Positions 41,686 through 53,099 of a stretch of 64,000 bases of DNA are shown here, piece after piece; position 1 is the stretch's first letter; each line of letters opens with the position of its first letter. The notes under the pieces are model-generated. The model searched no databases, was not told the origin of the DNA, and worked only from the letters and a program-made list of their open reading frames with translations. The translations under genes and the position numbers were made by a program. The stretch comes from Methanosarcina sp. UBA293 (GTDB lineage Archaea; Halobacteriota; Methanosarcinia; Methanosarcinales; Methanosarcinaceae). The stretch covers positions 1 through 64,000 of the forward strand of contig DALS01000003.1 in the NCBI GenBank assembly GCA_002499445.1. The letters run 5' to 3'.

Positions 41686-41988
41686 ATGCACCTTAGTCTG
41701 GAACCGATTGGTATTATCAAGAAGGTTGCGAATAAGTCGGAAATTTTGATTTATTCTGATTTTGAACCGGTCATACGAAATATCGTATCCAAAATAGGAG
41801 AAGGGGCTGAGAAAGGACAGAAGCTCCTGGTTATCCATAAAAACAGCAATATGAAACAGGTAGATGGCCACCAGGTTCAGGTTACGAAAACAACTTTACT
41901 AGAAAGAAATGGAAATTTGCTAACAGTATCCAAAATAGAAGCAAGCGAAGATTCAGTAATCGATGTTCGACTTGATCTCACTGCTTGA
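41686..41988 (+). CDS. Conserved hypothetical small protein
   Basis: A 100-residue soluble protein: MHLSLEPIGIIKK, then SEILIYSDFEPVIRNIV, then two amphipathic strands. The opening PIG and following IYSDFE resemble the start of TsaA/TrmO-like beta-barrel domains, but the protein is short and lacks their other motifs, so this is only a weak hint. Reading frame is intact and mixed in composition, supporting a real gene. Ribosome site AGGAAAG. Confidence 0.5.
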   Translation: MHLSLEPIGIIKKVANKSEILIYSDFEPVIRNIVSKIGEGAEKGQKLLVIHKNSNMKQVDGHQVQVTKTTLLERNGNLLTVSKIEASEDSVIDVRLDLTA

Positions 41989-42660
41989 CTTTCTGAGGTG
42001 TTTATATAGGAAATAGCGTAAAACTCCTAAGTCTTAGCTTAGTGGTAGTTCACAGAGATTTATAAAAACTATTAAATTCTCGTCTCTTTTCTCTTCTCTT
42101 GGTAGAATAGTTTGATTGCACCCAATAAAAGATAATGGGATTATAAGCTCCATAAAAGCACAAAGACTTATATGTGTATAGGTTTATTGCAGCCAAAGAT
42201 AGGGTAACGGGTTTTCACAAGCTTAATTTCTGAAGAAACTTCACTATTTTATTTGAAGTTCAATAAATTGGTTTGAATTCATAACTTGGTTTAGAATTTC
42301 ATTATTTGGACTGAAATTCACGATTATATTGCTTTACTTTTTCCTTTCCTCCTGACTAATAGCTGTTTTTCAATAACATCTGTCTTTCAATAAGGAGGTT
42401 CAGGATACTGTGGATGCACGATAAATATAAACTTCTGCGCCTATAAAGCTTATTTATCTGTAAGTAATAGAATTGTTGTACTATATTTCCGTCGTTGGCT
42501 TGCTAGAAATCATCTTTGATGTTCGCTTGCTGTAAAGCATTCTGATTTCACTGCTTGACTTTCTAAGGAACAGTTTAAGAGCTAATGTTAGAACAGTTTA
42601 AAAAGAAAGATGTTGAAAGCGTCAGCGCTTTCAGATAACTTCAGATACTCGAGGGTAAAC
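41989..42660. other. Intergenic region with partial duplication of a gene 3' end
   Basis: The 28 bp around the stop of the small gene (TCACTGCTTGACTTTCT with flanks, 41978-42000) recur at 42546-42570 with three changes. Between them lies AT-rich DNA without ORFs. The FEN1 ribosome site GAGGG is at the right end. Confidence 0.5.
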
Positions 42661-43677
42661 ATGGGCACAAATATAGGCGACCTACTCCAGAAAAGAAAAA
42701 TTGAGCTTTCAAATCTTACAAACCGAGTGGTTGCAATTGATGCATTTAATACTTTGCACCAGTTTTTGAGCATTATTCGCCAACGGGATGGGAGTCCTCT
42801 TGTCGATTCTGAGGGAAGAGTGACTTCCCATCTCTCAGGCCTACTCTACCGGACAGCGAGCCTTGTTGAAGCTGGTAGCAAACCTCTTTTTGTTTTTGAC
42901 GGTGAGCCTCCTGATCTGAAGTCCGAAACTCTGAGCCGAAGGAAAGAAATTAGGGAATCTTCACGGGAAAAATGGGAAAATGCAAAGGCTGTGGGAGATC
43001 TCGAATCAGCTTATAAGTATGCTCAAGCTTCCTCAAAGGTAAACCAGGAGATCGTTGAAGATTCCAAATATCTTCTCAAAATTATGGGAATTCCTTTTGT
43101 TCAAGCACCCTGCGAAGGGGAAGCACAGGCTGCACATATGGTTCTCAAAAAGGATGCCAATTGCGTTGCTTCTCAGGACTATGATTCATTCCTTTTTGGA
43201 GCTCCGACTGTTGTCCGTAACCTGGCTGTAACAGGAAAACGCAAGCTTCCGGGAAAGAATGTCTATGTTGATGTCGAACCCGAAATAATCAAATTGGATG
43301 AGACTTTAGAAACCCTGAACATTACCAGGGAGCAACTGATAGATATCGCGATCTGTGTAGGTACGGATTATAATAAAGGATTGGAAAAGGTAGGCCCTAA
43401 AACAGCTCTTAAATTAGTTAAAAAGCATGGGGATATTTATACTCTACTCCGTGAAAAAGGGGCAGATATCGAAGCTGTGGACCGAATAAGAGATATTTTT
43501 CTCAATCCTGAAGTAACGGATAATTATGAAATAAGCTGGGGCAAACCTGACTCTGAAAAACTCCTCGAATTCCTTTGTGAGAGTCACGACTTCTCGGTTG
43601 ACAGGGTGGGAAAAGCTGCAGAACGCCTTAAAGCCGCCTCAGGAGCTAAACAGAAAACTCTTGATCAATGGTTTTAA
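42661..43677 (+). CDS. fen: Flap endonuclease 1
   Basis: A 338-residue structure-specific nuclease that removes 5' flaps during Okazaki fragment maturation. MGTNIGDLL and [13 protein letters not shown] at the N-terminus, [20 protein letters not shown] and [13 protein letters not shown] hold catalytic acids; [22 protein letters not shown] is the H3TH. The tail QKTLDQWF binds PCNA. The ATG at 42661 is chosen over one 17 codons earlier because family members begin MG and GAGGG precedes it. Confidence 0.95.
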   Translation: MGTNIGDLLQKRKIELSNLTNRVVAIDAFNTLHQFLSIIRQRDGSPLVDSEGRVTSHLSGLLYRTASLVEAGSKPLFVFDGEPPDLKSETLSRRKEIRESSREKWENAKAVGDLESAYKYAQASSKVNQEIVEDSKYLLKIMGIPFVQAPCEGEAQAAHMVLKKDANCVASQDYDSFLFGAPTVVRNLAVTGKRKLPGKNVYVDVEPEIIKLDETLETLNITREQLIDIAICVGTDYNKGLEKVGPKTALKLVKKHGDIYTLLREKGADIEAVDRIRDIFLNPEVTDNYEISWGKPDSEKLLEFLCESHDFSVDRVGKAAERLKAASGAKQKTLDQWF

Positions 43678-43747
43678 CAAATTTTCTGAACATGAACACC
43701 ACGATCTAGCTTCTTACTCTCGCTGGGTCTGTAAGGCTTTCAAACTT

Positions 43748-44704
43748 TCAAACTCTGGAAATCTCCGCGCCGCTATTTTTTGCCCTTGTAAGCATGACAG
43801 TCCCGCCAACGGATTCATCAAGCATTTTCTGGACTTCTGCCTGGAGCTGCCTGCCTTCCGATCTATTGTCTACAAAGGAGTACACTACAGGTCCAAAGGA
43901 ACTTACCCCTGCTCCATAACTCTGGCTGCGCATGAAAGAAGCGATATCTTTCACAAATTGGGGCCAGATAAGATTCTCCCTTTTGTTGAACCCGACAATC
44001 TGGACGTGATTTACTGCGGCTCCGAAACTCTCAATGTCTTCTTCGATTACAGCAGGCATCATCTGCATGAGCACTACATGGGAGATTTCCCTGACTTCCT
44101 CTATAGGAAGAGGGCAAAATTTCTTGAAAGTGTCGATTTCCTCTTGGTCATGCATTCCCTTTTCATTAGGAATTGCTACCACCATATCCCATTCAGGAAA
44201 GTCCTCTCTGAAGAGTACGGGTCCTGGGGGTACGGGGCAAGCAGCCGACGGCATAAAACCACCTTTATCCTTAAATCTATGGCCTCCGTCAACTATGAAT
44301 CCGCCCTTCTCAAAAGCAGTTACCCCTATACCTGAAGTTCCTCCTCTTTTTACTGCAAGTGCAAGTTCTCTAACACTTTTCCCAAGCCCATAAAGTTCAT
44401 TCACAGCTGCTGCTGCAGCCAGGGAAGACTGAGTCCCTGATCCGAAACCCACATGGGCTGGGTACGCTTCCTGTACGTTGATTCTTATTCCTTTCCCTTT
44501 AGGGAGCAGGGATTCTGTAGCTCTTTTCATTCGATCGGCAAAATCCTGCAGCCCTTCGATAATGGTTCCTTCGGCTTCTTCTGCCGTAATCCTTATATTG
44601 GGATAGGAAAGGGCCAGTCCTGCTCCTCCATCAACTCTTCCGATCTCTCCATTCATATCAATGAGGGTTAAATGAAGCCGACAAGGAGCAGTTATTTTGA
44701 TCAT
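43748..44704 (-). CDS. Beta-ribofuranosylaminobenzene 5'-phosphate synthase family
   Basis: A 318-residue GHMP-kinase-fold enzyme. MIKITAPCRLHLTLIDMNG and GRVDGGAGLAL at the start, VGFGSGTQSSLAAAAA as the GHMP loop, and GTSGIGVTAFEKGGFIVDGGH are typical of RFAP synthases, which join PRPP and 4-hydroxybenzoate in methanopterin synthesis with loss of pyrophosphate. Convergent with fen. Confidence 0.88.
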   Translation of the reverse strand: MIKITAPCRLHLTLIDMNGEIGRVDGGAGLALSYPNIRITAEEAEGTIIEGLQDFADRMKRATESLLPKGKGIRINVQEAYPAHVGFGSGTQSSLAAAAAVNELYGLGKSVRELALAVKRGGTSGIGVTAFEKGGFIVDGGHRFKDKGGFMPSAACPVPPGPVLFREDFPEWDMVVAIPNEKGMHDQEEIDTFKKFCPLPIEEVREISHVVLMQMMPAVIEEDIESFGAAVNHVQIVGFNKRENLIWPQFVKDIASFMRSQSYGAGVSSFGPVVYSFVDNRSEGRQLQAEVQKMLDESVGGTVMLTRAKNSGAEISRV

Positions 44705-44974
44705 TGTTATTAAACCTCGAACTAGATTAAAACTTTAGAACTTCCTAGGTATCGGCGCTCTTTTATTGTAGCTGCTGGCATTTGATCTTTTAATATTACC
44801 TTTTATCAAGCCTCTTATTATGGAAATAACACAAAATAAAGAGGGATGAAAGAAAATGAGAGTAAGTACAGAAAGAAAGTGAAAAATCCTGTAATTTAGA
44901 TCGTCTTTTTCTATGCTTGGCTCCCAATTTATGATTTCTTTCTAATTAATTACCTATTTAAGCGTTTCGATTGC

Positions 44975-46525
44975 TTAATCACCCTTTATAATGAGTGATT
45001 CTCCTGTCATCTCTTCAGGTTTTTTGATCTTGAGAATTTCCAGAAGAGTTGGTGCAAGATCGCACAGTTTTCCATTCTTAAGAGCTTTCACCTCATCATT
45101 TCCAGCATAAACACATCTTACCAGATTTGAGGTATGTGCAGTGTGAGGTTCTCCGGTAGACGAATTTTCCATCTGTTCGGCGTTCCCATGGTCTGCTGTT
45201 ATAATAGCTACCCCTCCCACTTCTTCCAGAGCTTTTTCAATTCGACCCACACAGTCATCTACAGCCTCTACTGCTTTTACTGCGGCCTCAAAAATCCCAG
45301 TGTGTCCGACCATATCCATGTTTGCGAAATTAAGAATTATCAAATCGTACTTACCTGAATGGATTCTCCTTATCACTTCATCTGTAACTTCATACGCGCT
45401 CATCTCGGGTTTGAGATCATAGGTAGCGACTTTTGGTGATGGGATAAGGCAGCGGTCTTCCCCAGGATAGCATTTTTCCTGCCCTCCATTTAGGAAAAAA
45501 GTAACATGGGCATATTTCTCAGTCTCAGCAATCCGAAGTTGGGTAAGCCCATGCTTGCTCAAAACCTCTCCAAGCACATTGTTCAGTTCTTCAGAAGGGA
45601 AAGCTATAGGTAAATCCAGGGTTTCATCGTACTGAGCCATACAAACATAGTAAACCTTCGGGTGTTTTTCCCTGGTGAAGTCCTCAAATTCTTTATTCAC
45701 AAAAGCCCATGTAAGTTGCCGTGCCCTATCTGGCCTAAAATTGAAGAAAATCACTGAATCATTATCCTGTATTGTCGCCTCAGGTCTTCCTTCTGAATCC
45801 GTGATTACAGTTGGTCTCACAAATTCGTCAGTCTCTCCCCTGTTATATGCTTCAGAAATTGCAGTCTCTGCATTTGCCGCTGTATATGGGGCAACTCCTA
45901 TAGTCAGGGCATCATAGGCAAGTTTTGTCCTATCCCAGCGCTTATCTCTGTCCATTGCGTAGTACCGCCCTGAGATAGTTGCGATTTTAGTGCTCCCGTT
46001 CTCCTTACAAAATGTTTCAAGCTCTTTTATATCGTTAAGGGCAGCTTTAGGGGGTACATCTCTACCGTCTAGAAAAACATGTATATAAACTTTTTTCAAC
46101 CCTTTCTCTTGTGCAAGTTTTATAAGGGTATAAAGATGGGTCATATAGCTATGAACGCCTCCATAAGAGACAAGCCCCATAAGGTGCAGATTAGAATCAT
46201 TAACTTTGACATTTGAGATTGCATTCAGAAAAGCCGGATTTTTGAAAAAATCTCCGTCCCTGATAGAGAGATTTATCCGGGTAAGATCCTGATATACAAT
46301 TCGTCCCGCTCCTATGTTCAGGTGACCTACTTCAGAATTTCCCATCTGGCCTTCAGGAAGACCTACAGCCTCTCCTGAGGCTTCTAAAAAGCACCAGGGA
46401 CTTTCCTCCATCAGACGGTCAAGGTTTGGAGTTCTGGCTGCCAGGAGAGCATTTCCTTCTCTGGCTTTTCTATAGCCCCACCCATCAAGAATAATGAGCA
46501 TAAGAGGTCTTTTTGCCTGAGTCAT
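44975..46525 (-). CDS. gpmI: 2,3-bisphosphoglycerate-independent phosphoglycerate mutase
   Basis: A 516-residue enzyme of the bacterial GpmI type interconverting 3- and 2-phosphoglycerate. [19 protein letters not shown] binds metal; [15 protein letters not shown] has the phospho-accepting Ser; [21 protein letters not shown] and [11 protein letters not shown] complete the site. The ATG at 46525 starts MTQAKRPLM; a longer in-frame start adds six residues. Full length. Confidence 0.95.
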   Translation of the reverse strand: MTQAKRPLMLIILDGWGYRKAREGNALLAARTPNLDRLMEESPWCFLEASGEAVGLPEGQMGNSEVGHLNIGAGRIVYQDLTRINLSIRDGDFFKNPAFLNAISNVKVNDSNLHLMGLVSYGGVHSYMTHLYTLIKLAQEKGLKKVYIHVFLDGRDVPPKAALNDIKELETFCKENGSTKIATISGRYYAMDRDKRWDRTKLAYDALTIGVAPYTAANAETAISEAYNRGETDEFVRPTVITDSEGRPEATIQDNDSVIFFNFRPDRARQLTWAFVNKEFEDFTREKHPKVYYVCMAQYDETLDLPIAFPSEELNNVLGEVLSKHGLTQLRIAETEKYAHVTFFLNGGQEKCYPGEDRCLIPSPKVATYDLKPEMSAYEVTDEVIRRIHSGKYDLIILNFANMDMVGHTGIFEAAVKAVEAVDDCVGRIEKALEEVGGVAIITADHGNAEQMENSSTGEPHTAHTSNLVRCVYAGNDEVKALKNGKLCDLAPTLLEILKIKKPEEMTGESLIIKGD

Positions 46526-46773
46526 ATGAAGCAAAATCCACACATGTTGATAAATAGCTTATTGTGATAACTCTTAATAACTCTTATAAAAATTTGTATT
46601 ATATATTTACCATGTATTAAAAATTTACTTACTGTCCTTAATTTTAAGTATTAATAATTACATATCTTCAAATTATAAAAAACGGGCACAAAAACAGGTT
46701 GTCATCTCAAATATAGATTTTTATAGAAAATTCTGGCTGAATTTACGATTAATGGGCAGGAGGATTTGATTCT

Positions 46774-47382
46774 ATGAGTCAAGAAATTAAAGATATTATG
46801 AGTATTCGTGATATAAAAATAACGGATTTATCCGCAAACCCGGCCCCTCTGGGTTTGATGGGCTTCGGAATGACGACTGTGCTTTTAAACATACATAATG
46901 CAGGCTTTTATCCGATGAACGCGATGATCCTTTCTATGGGCTTCTTTTATGGTGGGCTGGCTCAAATTATTGCCGGGATCATGGAATGGAAAAAGGGAAA
47001 TACTTTCGGGACTACGGCTTTTACGTCATACGGGCTTTTCTGGCTCACCCTGGTAGGGATTGTCCTGCTTCCCCAGTCTGAAAACCACGCAGGTCTCGTT
47101 ACTGAGTCATTCCCGTTTGCAGCATACCTGTTCATGTGGGGAGTTTTTACCCTATTCATGTTTGTAGGTACGCTCAAAGGCTCAAAGGCTCTCTCCGTTG
47201 TTTTCTTGGCTCTTGCAGTCCTTTTCTTCCTACTTGCGGCAGGAAACTATCTGGGCAGTGCTGGTGCCGGAATCCTGACAATAGCTGGTTATGAAGGAAT
47301 CTTTACAGGTCTTGCTGCAATCTATACCGCCCTTGGTCAGGTATTAAATGAAGCATATGGAAGGAAAATAGTTCCTTTATAA
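46774..47382 (+). CDS. aceP: AceP-type acetate transporter (GPR1/FUN34/YaaH family)
   Basis: A 202-residue membrane protein with six helices. The family motif [14 protein letters not shown] lies at residues 19-32. Such proteins carry acetate, and Methanosarcina members have been linked to growth on acetate. Ribosome site AGGAGG. Followed by a clear terminator. The long AT-rich upstream region should hold its promoter. Confidence 0.88.
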   Translation: MSQEIKDIMSIRDIKITDLSANPAPLGLMGFGMTTVLLNIHNAGFYPMNAMILSMGFFYGGLAQIIAGIMEWKKGNTFGTTAFTSYGLFWLTLVGIVLLPQSENHAGLVTESFPFAAYLFMWGVFTLFMFVGTLKGSKALSVVFLALAVLFFLLAAGNYLGSAGAGILTIAGYEGIFTGLAAIYTALGQVLNEAYGRKIVPL

Positions 47383-47995
47383 TTATGACTTTGTTTGTGG
47401 GCTTTTTTGCCCTTTTTTCATTTTTTGATCTTTTCTATTCTTCCTCTTTCTTAATCCTGATGCACTATCAACACAGTAGCTACAATAGGCCAAGAATTTC
47501 ATTGGCATTGTGGTAATTGTATCGCCAATTAAAGTCTTTTTTTGGCTCAGGAAGGTTTTTTCCTTAGATCTCTCAGAGTTACAAGAAAGTTGTATCCTTT
47601 GATAATTTTTGATCTTGTAATCCCGATAAGGCGGTGAAAATACTGATTTCTGTATTTATTGTAATCTTGAGATTTTGAAGTTTCGTTGACCACGCTCTCT
47701 CTGATTTATCAATTTCAGAACGAATAAAATTATCCTGTAGATAAGAGCACAATAAGGGAGCAATCTGACTCTGTCAAATTTTATATTTCTTGTAAAACGT
47801 ATGCTGATGTCTTTTTATGGAAATATGAAGGCATAAATTCTTTCTAAATTAGGTGTTAGCTCACTCAGTTAACATTAGTTTACTCAGCTATTGTTAATTT
47901 ATGTCTCTAATTTTAGCTTACTTCTCTTATTCTATATGCGTTATAAAAACTTCTACCAGGTAAATAATATTTGAAGGTCCTCCAGTATTACTTTT
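47383..47995. other. Intergenic region after acetate transporter
   Basis: Begins with the terminator at 47399-47418. The remaining DNA has no ORF I can support. Confidence 0.5.
47399..47418 (+). terminator. Terminator of acetate transporter gene
   Basis: GGGC, six T, GCCC, then six T, starting 16 bp after the stop codon. Confidence 0.8.
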
Positions 47996-48946
47996 ATGAG
48001 CTTCAATGTATTTTTTGGAAGTTTTGGGCGTTTTCTAAGGTACCGACAAAAGAACATTTTTAAATCAAGGGGAAAGAATGCTACATTTGAACTCTTAAAA
48101 AGTTCTATTTTGGTTGCATTTTCAGGCGCGCTACGAATTCATATCGCTTTCCTCCTGCTTCAAACCAGTTTGCCTAGTAAAACTAGTTCTCATATATCCA
48201 ATATATTCACATGTATTGCCGGAGGATTAGTAATCTATAGCGTGTATACACTCGACAGGGCTCTTGGTTCCGAAGAAGATATTATAAACCGGAAGGAATT
48301 AAGTGGCTCAAGAAAAGAGATAGGACTTGCAGCCTCTATGCTTACCTTTGTGATAGGGAGCTATTTACTTGCAAAAGAAGGAATGATCGCACTTGCATTT
48401 TTACCTCTTATAATTGGCTTCCTTTACAGTAAAGGTATTAAAATTGGAAAATTCGCTTTGAAACTCAAAGGTGGGCTTGGGGTCAAAAACTTTGTTGTAG
48501 GTCTCACCTGGGGTGTTTTCATTTCAGGGCTTGCAGGTAGTACCTGTAAAAGCATATTTCCAATGGTTATAGTTTTCATTTTCTTTGGAGTTAAGCTCTT
48601 TATCAATTCTGCTATCTATGATTTCAAAGATATCAAAGGAGATACCCTTGCAGGTATCAAAACTCTTCCTGTAAGCCTTGGGGTACGAAATACTCGTAAT
48701 TTTCTTCTCGGTTTGCACCTGTTCTCACATCTGATACTTGGTATTGCTCTAATTAATGGAGTTCTTGCTCCCGAGCCTCTCATCGTCCTCTATAGCTTCA
48801 TATGTGGGTTATTCTGCATCCAGAATTATACAAAAAATGATGATGAGGAGCCTCCTTTCCGGAGTTTAGAAAGAACTATTCTCGTGGATGGAGAGTCTAC
48901 CTCAATTGTCGGACTGAGAACGATTGCAGTTTCCTTCCTTGTATAA
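47996..48946 (+). CDS. UbiA-like prenyltransferase
   Basis: A 316-residue membrane protein with about eight to nine helices. The two Asp-rich motifs of the UbiA superfamily are seen as YTLDRALGSEED and NSAIYDFKDIKGDTLAG. It transfers a prenyl chain to an acceptor, for example in quinone, heme or ether-lipid pathways; the acceptor cannot be predicted. No clear ribosome site at the ATG. Confidence 0.8.
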   Translation: MSFNVFFGSFGRFLRYRQKNIFKSRGKNATFELLKSSILVAFSGALRIHIAFLLLQTSLPSKTSSHISNIFTCIAGGLVIYSVYTLDRALGSEEDIINRKELSGSRKEIGLAASMLTFVIGSYLLAKEGMIALAFLPLIIGFLYSKGIKIGKFALKLKGGLGVKNFVVGLTWGVFISGLAGSTCKSIFPMVIVFIFFGVKLFINSAIYDFKDIKGDTLAGIKTLPVSLGVRNTRNFLLGLHLFSHLILGIALINGVLAPEPLIVLYSFICGLFCIQNYTKNDDEEPPFRSLERTILVDGESTSIVGLRTIAVSFLV

Positions 48947-49112
48947 AGCATACCTAGCGTGAGAATCTATGCTTAAATGCGAAAGCAATAAAGCAGGCAA
49001 AATATCTCAGAGAATGCGATTCAATTTCCCGGAATTTTCCTGGGATGAAAATACAAGTCCCTATTCTCCCTATTCAGTCCTAAGATTCCTGGAAAGAAAT
49101 TCCCAGCAGGCT

Positions 49113-49907
49113 TTATAGATTCTTTATCTCAATGGAGTTCTCTTTATAATGCTTAAAAAGATCCTCTCCCCATTTAATTGAGGATGAGTCAAAACCCATC
49201 AGATCATTTCGAGTGTCGAAGGTTCCGTTTTTGAAAAACAATGAAAGTGATAGGAAACGATCTGTCACCACGAAGGCTATCGTTGCATTATCATATACAT
49301 GTAAACTCGTGTGCTTATATTTAAGGAATTCTCCAATTTCAGTACTATGCTCACTCTTTATTTTGAAAAATACGTTGGGAGTAAGAATTATGGAGATCGG
49401 AATATTATTGCGGGCCAATTCCAGGAACATGGGGGGATGACTTGGAAGAAAAATGGATGAAAATCCCACAAATCGTGTGGAAGAAAACACATTTTCCTGA
49501 AATGCCTTATGGGTATCGTAAATATGCTCATGTTCATCCCTTACAACTCTGCATTCTTTAAGCTCCTGGATTCTGTTTAACAATGTCTCGGGAATCGCAG
49601 CAAGGTCGTGTTCTCTCCAGAAATCTTCATTTACTTCTATAGCTGTGAGGGTATCTAGGAAGGGTTTATAATGTGTGGCCGCAACTTCCCCTAAGGCTGT
49701 CAACCGATATATTCCATCGTGCCGACTAATTAAATTTGCAGCTTCCATCTCTTTAAGGCGAGGTAGGATCTCAGGTGACCTCACTCCAAAATAATCTCTG
49801 ATATCTGAAAGAGTTTTTGGATTCTCGCGAAGTAAAAATAGAATGCCTTTCCTTTTTTCAGAAAAGGTGAGAACGCTTAAAAGTCCGCTAGATTTCACTT
49901 CTATCAC
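49113..49907 (-). CDS. Winged-helix regulator with DUF1724 (FilR1-like)
   Basis: A 264-residue regulator. Residues about 15-80 form an ArsR-like winged helix (KRKGILFLLRENPKTLSDIRDYFGV, then EILPRLKEMEAANLI). The remainder matches the methanogen DUF1724 sensor-like domain (SSTRFVGFSSIFLPSHPPMF, then HTSLHVYDNATIAFVVTDRFLSLSLF). Methanosarcina has many such proteins controlling methyltransferase and other genes. Start is a GTG at 49907; a GTG three codons later is possible. Confidence 0.85.
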   Translation of the reverse strand: MIEVKSSGLLSVLTFSEKRKGILFLLRENPKTLSDIRDYFGVRSPEILPRLKEMEAANLISRHDGIYRLTALGEVAATHYKPFLDTLTAIEVNEDFWREHDLAAIPETLLNRIQELKECRVVRDEHEHIYDTHKAFQENVFSSTRFVGFSSIFLPSHPPMFLELARNNIPISIILTPNVFFKIKSEHSTEIGEFLKYKHTSLHVYDNATIAFVVTDRFLSLSLFFKNGTFDTRNDLMGFDSSSIKWGEDLFKHYKENSIEIKNL

Positions 49908-50760
49908 TCGTTGTTTTTAATGTGTTTCTGGAGGTTTGAGATTACTTGTAAGCAATTTCTTTACTTTTGATCTACTATATATAAAATTTAATTCCCATAT
50001 CTCTATTTCTTTTATATTTAATCAGGAAATGTCATATCTAAATGATATAACATTACTATAATGCTATAAGACTTCACTATATATTATCTTTTTCGAAAGT
50101 TTATCTAAGTATAATAACTTTTCTCTTTTATCTAGGAGTTTATGCATCAACCTTCCGGAAATACCGTCTTTCGTTTTAATATTGTTCCATAATGTATGAA
50201 AAATCTATAATCTAATAATATTAGATTATACTATTGATATAACGTTTAAAATTTACTTTCAGAAAATATAACGGAACTAATATTTAAAAAATTAACGTTC
50301 AAAATTAAAAAATAATAAGTAGTTATAAGAACAATTATTTAAAATAAGTATATTCGATAGGTTAACTGAAAAATTTGATTTGTAGCAAACTCGCCTGTAA
50401 CAAACTCTATTCTAGCCGGGGATTCTGTCACTCACAGGATAGATAATGCCAACACAACTTTGATTAATAGCAGTGGTCAAATTTAATAAAAAGAAAATTA
50501 AACTGATCCTATAACTCTGACTGATCTTGTAGCGTTATATTTAACCCTCTTTATAAAAATAGAGTGCTTTTTTCTACCGAGCTTAATATTATTGAACTTA
50601 ATATATCTTTTTCACTCTAATATTCAAGACTTATGTCAGTTGAGCGCGAAGATGTCTTGAAGTTTAGCTTGAGAATTTAAGTTTTCCCTGCACTTAGAAG
50701 GCAGGGTTATTAAATCGGTTTCAGTTTACTCTTTAATTTATCGATACCCAAAGAAAATTC
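49908..50760. other. 850-bp AT-rich intergenic region with a strong palindrome
   Basis: Lies between the end of purH (50761) and the start of the regulator. It holds the promoter of the latter and a perfect 11-bp inverted repeat at 50206-50230. CCCTGC/GCAGGG at 50686-50706 could end purH. No ORF. Confidence 0.55.
50206..50230. promoter_or_regulatory. Perfect 11-bp palindrome, possible operator
   Basis: TATAATCTAAT (50206-50216), three bases, ATTAGATTATA (50220-50230). It is the size expected for a dimeric winged-helix protein site, about 300 bp upstream of the DUF1724 regulator gene. Binding is speculative. Confidence 0.5.
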
Positions 50761-52377
50761 TCAATGGAGGAAGTGGCGCATCCCTGTAAAGATCATGGCA
50801 ACTCCAAGCCGGTTTGCGGCAGCAATGACCTCGTCGTCCCGTATTGATCCGCCTGGCGAAACTACATAGCGGATATTGTTCTGTGCGGCATAAATTATGC
50901 TGTCATCAAAGGGGAAAAAGGCATCTGAGACCATCACACACTCCAACATAATTTTCTGGCAATAATCCTCAAAGGAGGTTGCAGGATGTTCTCGTTCGTA
51001 AATTACCTTGAGATTCTCGATAGCTTTTGTGGCTGCTAGCTTGCGGATCGAGTCTACCCTATTTGGTTGTCCTGCCCCCATGGCGAGTACCATGAAAAAC
51101 CCAGGCTCGTATTCATAAGCGAGGATCACTGCATTGGATTTAGTTGTCTTACAGGCTTTCAGGCAGAATTCCGAGAGAGGGCGTTTCTCTTCTGGATAGG
51201 GAATATCTGTTACTGATTCCCATTTTTTATAAAGCTCTGTATCACGACTTTGTTTGAGCATGCCTCCGATTATGTATTTATAGGTATAATCTGTCCCAAA
51301 AACTTCGTTGAGCTCAGGCAGTTTAAGGAGCCTGAGATTTTCACTTTTGTTTTTCAGGTACTCAAGGGCATCGGGCTTGAAGTCTGGAGCAAGAATTATT
51401 TCAACAAATTTTCCATTCAGAAAACTCGCAGCCTCAAGGTCAAAGATTTCATTGGTGCAGATTATACTTCCATAAGCTGAAATAGGGTCTCCATCCCAGG
51501 CAGCCTGAAGAGCCTGCAGGAGTGTGCTTCCGGTAGCAAGCCCGCATGGATTATTATGTTTTACGATTGCCACTGCAGGATAAGCATTCCCAAGTTCTTT
51601 TACTGTCTGAAGAGCATTGTCGGCATCCACATAGTTATTATATGAGAGTTCTTTTCCGTGCAACTGAATGGCTTTTGCAAGGGTTGGGCCTTCGATTTTT
51701 TGGTCCTTATAGAAATAGGCATTTTGATGCCAGTTTTCTCCATAGCGGAGTTTTACGCCGTCGGTAAAATTTAGACGAAGTACTTCTTCTCCAAGTAGAG
51801 CTTTACTCAGGTAACTATCGATGGCTGCGTCATAATCGGCAGTATGCCTAAATGCTTTAACTGCAAGAGCAGCTCGGGTTGACTCTGAGATTGCTCCTGT
51901 TGAGCGCAGTTCTTTAAGAACATGGCCGTAGTCCGATGGGTCAGAGAGCACTGTAACCGAAAGGTAGTTTTTAGCTGCCGAACGAAGAAGGGTTGGGCCT
52001 CCAATATCTATATTTTCGATGGCTTCTTCAAGCTCCACGCTTTCCTTTGAAACCGTTACCTCAAACGGATAGAGGTTTACAGCTACCAAATCAATGAGGG
52101 AAATATCTTCTTTTACAGCCTCAGCCATCTGCTCCTTGCTTTCTCGTAGGCATAAGAGCCCGCCATGGATCCTTGGATGGAGAGTTTTGACCCTTCCTCC
52201 CATCATCTCTGGAAAGCCTGTAACTTCCGAGACATCGGTAACTTCTATGCCGGCGTCGCGAAGAATTTTCGCTGTCCCGCCTGTTGAGATTATCTTCACG
52301 CCAAGTAATTCAAGCCCACGTGCGAATTCTGCAATTCCTGTCTTGTCTGAGACGCTGAGCAGTGCTCTTTTTACCAA
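50761..52377 (-). CDS. purH: Bifunctional AICAR transformylase / IMP cyclohydrolase
   Basis: A 538-residue enzyme for the last two purine steps. The N-terminal IMP cyclohydrolase has [27 protein letters not shown] and [16 protein letters not shown]; the C-terminal transformylase has [24 protein letters not shown] and the ending [16 protein letters not shown]. Full length like bacterial PurH; many other archaea use PurO/PurP instead. Confidence 0.95.
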   Translation of the reverse strand: MVKRALLSVSDKTGIAEFARGLELLGVKIISTGGTAKILRDAGIEVTDVSEVTGFPEMMGGRVKTLHPRIHGGLLCLRESKEQMAEAVKEDISLIDLVAVNLYPFEVTVSKESVELEEAIENIDIGGPTLLRSAAKNYLSVTVLSDPSDYGHVLKELRSTGAISESTRAALAVKAFRHTADYDAAIDSYLSKALLGEEVLRLNFTDGVKLRYGENWHQNAYFYKDQKIEGPTLAKAIQLHGKELSYNNYVDADNALQTVKELGNAYPAVAIVKHNNPCGLATGSTLLQALQAAWDGDPISAYGSIICTNEIFDLEAASFLNGKFVEIILAPDFKPDALEYLKNKSENLRLLKLPELNEVFGTDYTYKYIIGGMLKQSRDTELYKKWESVTDIPYPEEKRPLSEFCLKACKTTKSNAVILAYEYEPGFFMVLAMGAGQPNRVDSIRKLAATKAIENLKVIYEREHPATSFEDYCQKIMLECVMVSDAFFPFDDSIIYAAQNNIRYVVSPGGSIRDDEVIAAANRLGVAMIFTGMRHFLH

Positions 52378-52775
52378 AAAATCACCAATATACTTGCTTT
52401 AAAAATTATTAGCTATAAAGCTTATGGTCAACACATAATTATATTGATTTCATACCAAAACTTTATTTTCTGCTACTACTAACATTACAACTTCCAGGTA
52501 TGAAATTTCTTTGGTTTTATGCCCTAAGAAAATCTCTTTTGCATAGCTTTATCCAGCTAAAGAACCTTTCTATTGCACATTCTTCAAGTGGTAGTCTTTG
52601 TTTTAAAGTTCATTGAAGATCTTCTAATTAGTACATCGCTCATATAGAAGAGACTGAGTCTATTGAGTTTATGCAACTTAGGTATAATATTAGTTTCGTG
52701 ATAAGCCCAAAGATTAAAATTTGAAAACTTCGTCCTTATAATCGTCCTTATAAAAAATAGAAGCATAAGTAGAAT
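52378..52775. other. Intergenic region upstream of purH
   Basis: Should contain the purH promoter at its left end. A 60-codon frame at 52584-52766 has no ribosome site and a skewed composition, and is not called a gene. Confidence 0.5.
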
Positions 52776-53099
52776 TTAATGATACTTTCTTCGGTTGAAT
52801 TCGTAAATAGCATTGTCAACTTTGCTTGAGAGTTCATTCATCCTTTCTTCAATTTTCATTCCCGTACTTTCCATGTTGATCTTGAGGGTGCGGTCCTTTG
52901 CTTCCATTATATCTTCGAGACTTTGAAGTTTATTGTTTATAGAGATGAGCATAACAGACAGCGTTCCTATCAGGACCATAACTGAGAGAATAATTAGGGG
53001 ATTTGTGGGTTCGTATGCAAACCTTCTAAGCCACTCAAAGGATAGAAGAAAGGATGACAGAACCATTACAACAAGAAATATCGTATCTCTAGTCTCCAT
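52776..53099 (-). CDS. Small membrane protein with C-terminal coiled coil
   Basis: A 107-residue protein with two N-terminal helices (TIFLVVMVLSSFLLSFEWL and PLIILSVMVLIGTLSVMLI) and a charged helical tail, LEDIMEAKDRT, then ERMNELSSKVDNAIYEF, likely a coiled coil. No family recognised. Ribosome site AGAGGTATACG. Confidence 0.6.
   Translation of the reverse strand: METRDTIFLVVMVLSSFLLSFEWLRRFAYEPTNPLIILSVMVLIGTLSVMLISINNKLQSLEDIMEAKDRTLKINMESTGMKIEERMNELSSKVDNAIYEFNRRKYH

Noticed and set aside
42030..42060. tRNA-like D-arm sequence (TAGCTTAGTGGTAG)
   Set aside because: No anticodon or T-arm with matching acceptor stem follows within tRNA distance.
52584..52766. 60-codon minus-strand frame
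   Set aside because: No ribosome binding site, no recognisable motif, composition of intergenic DNA.
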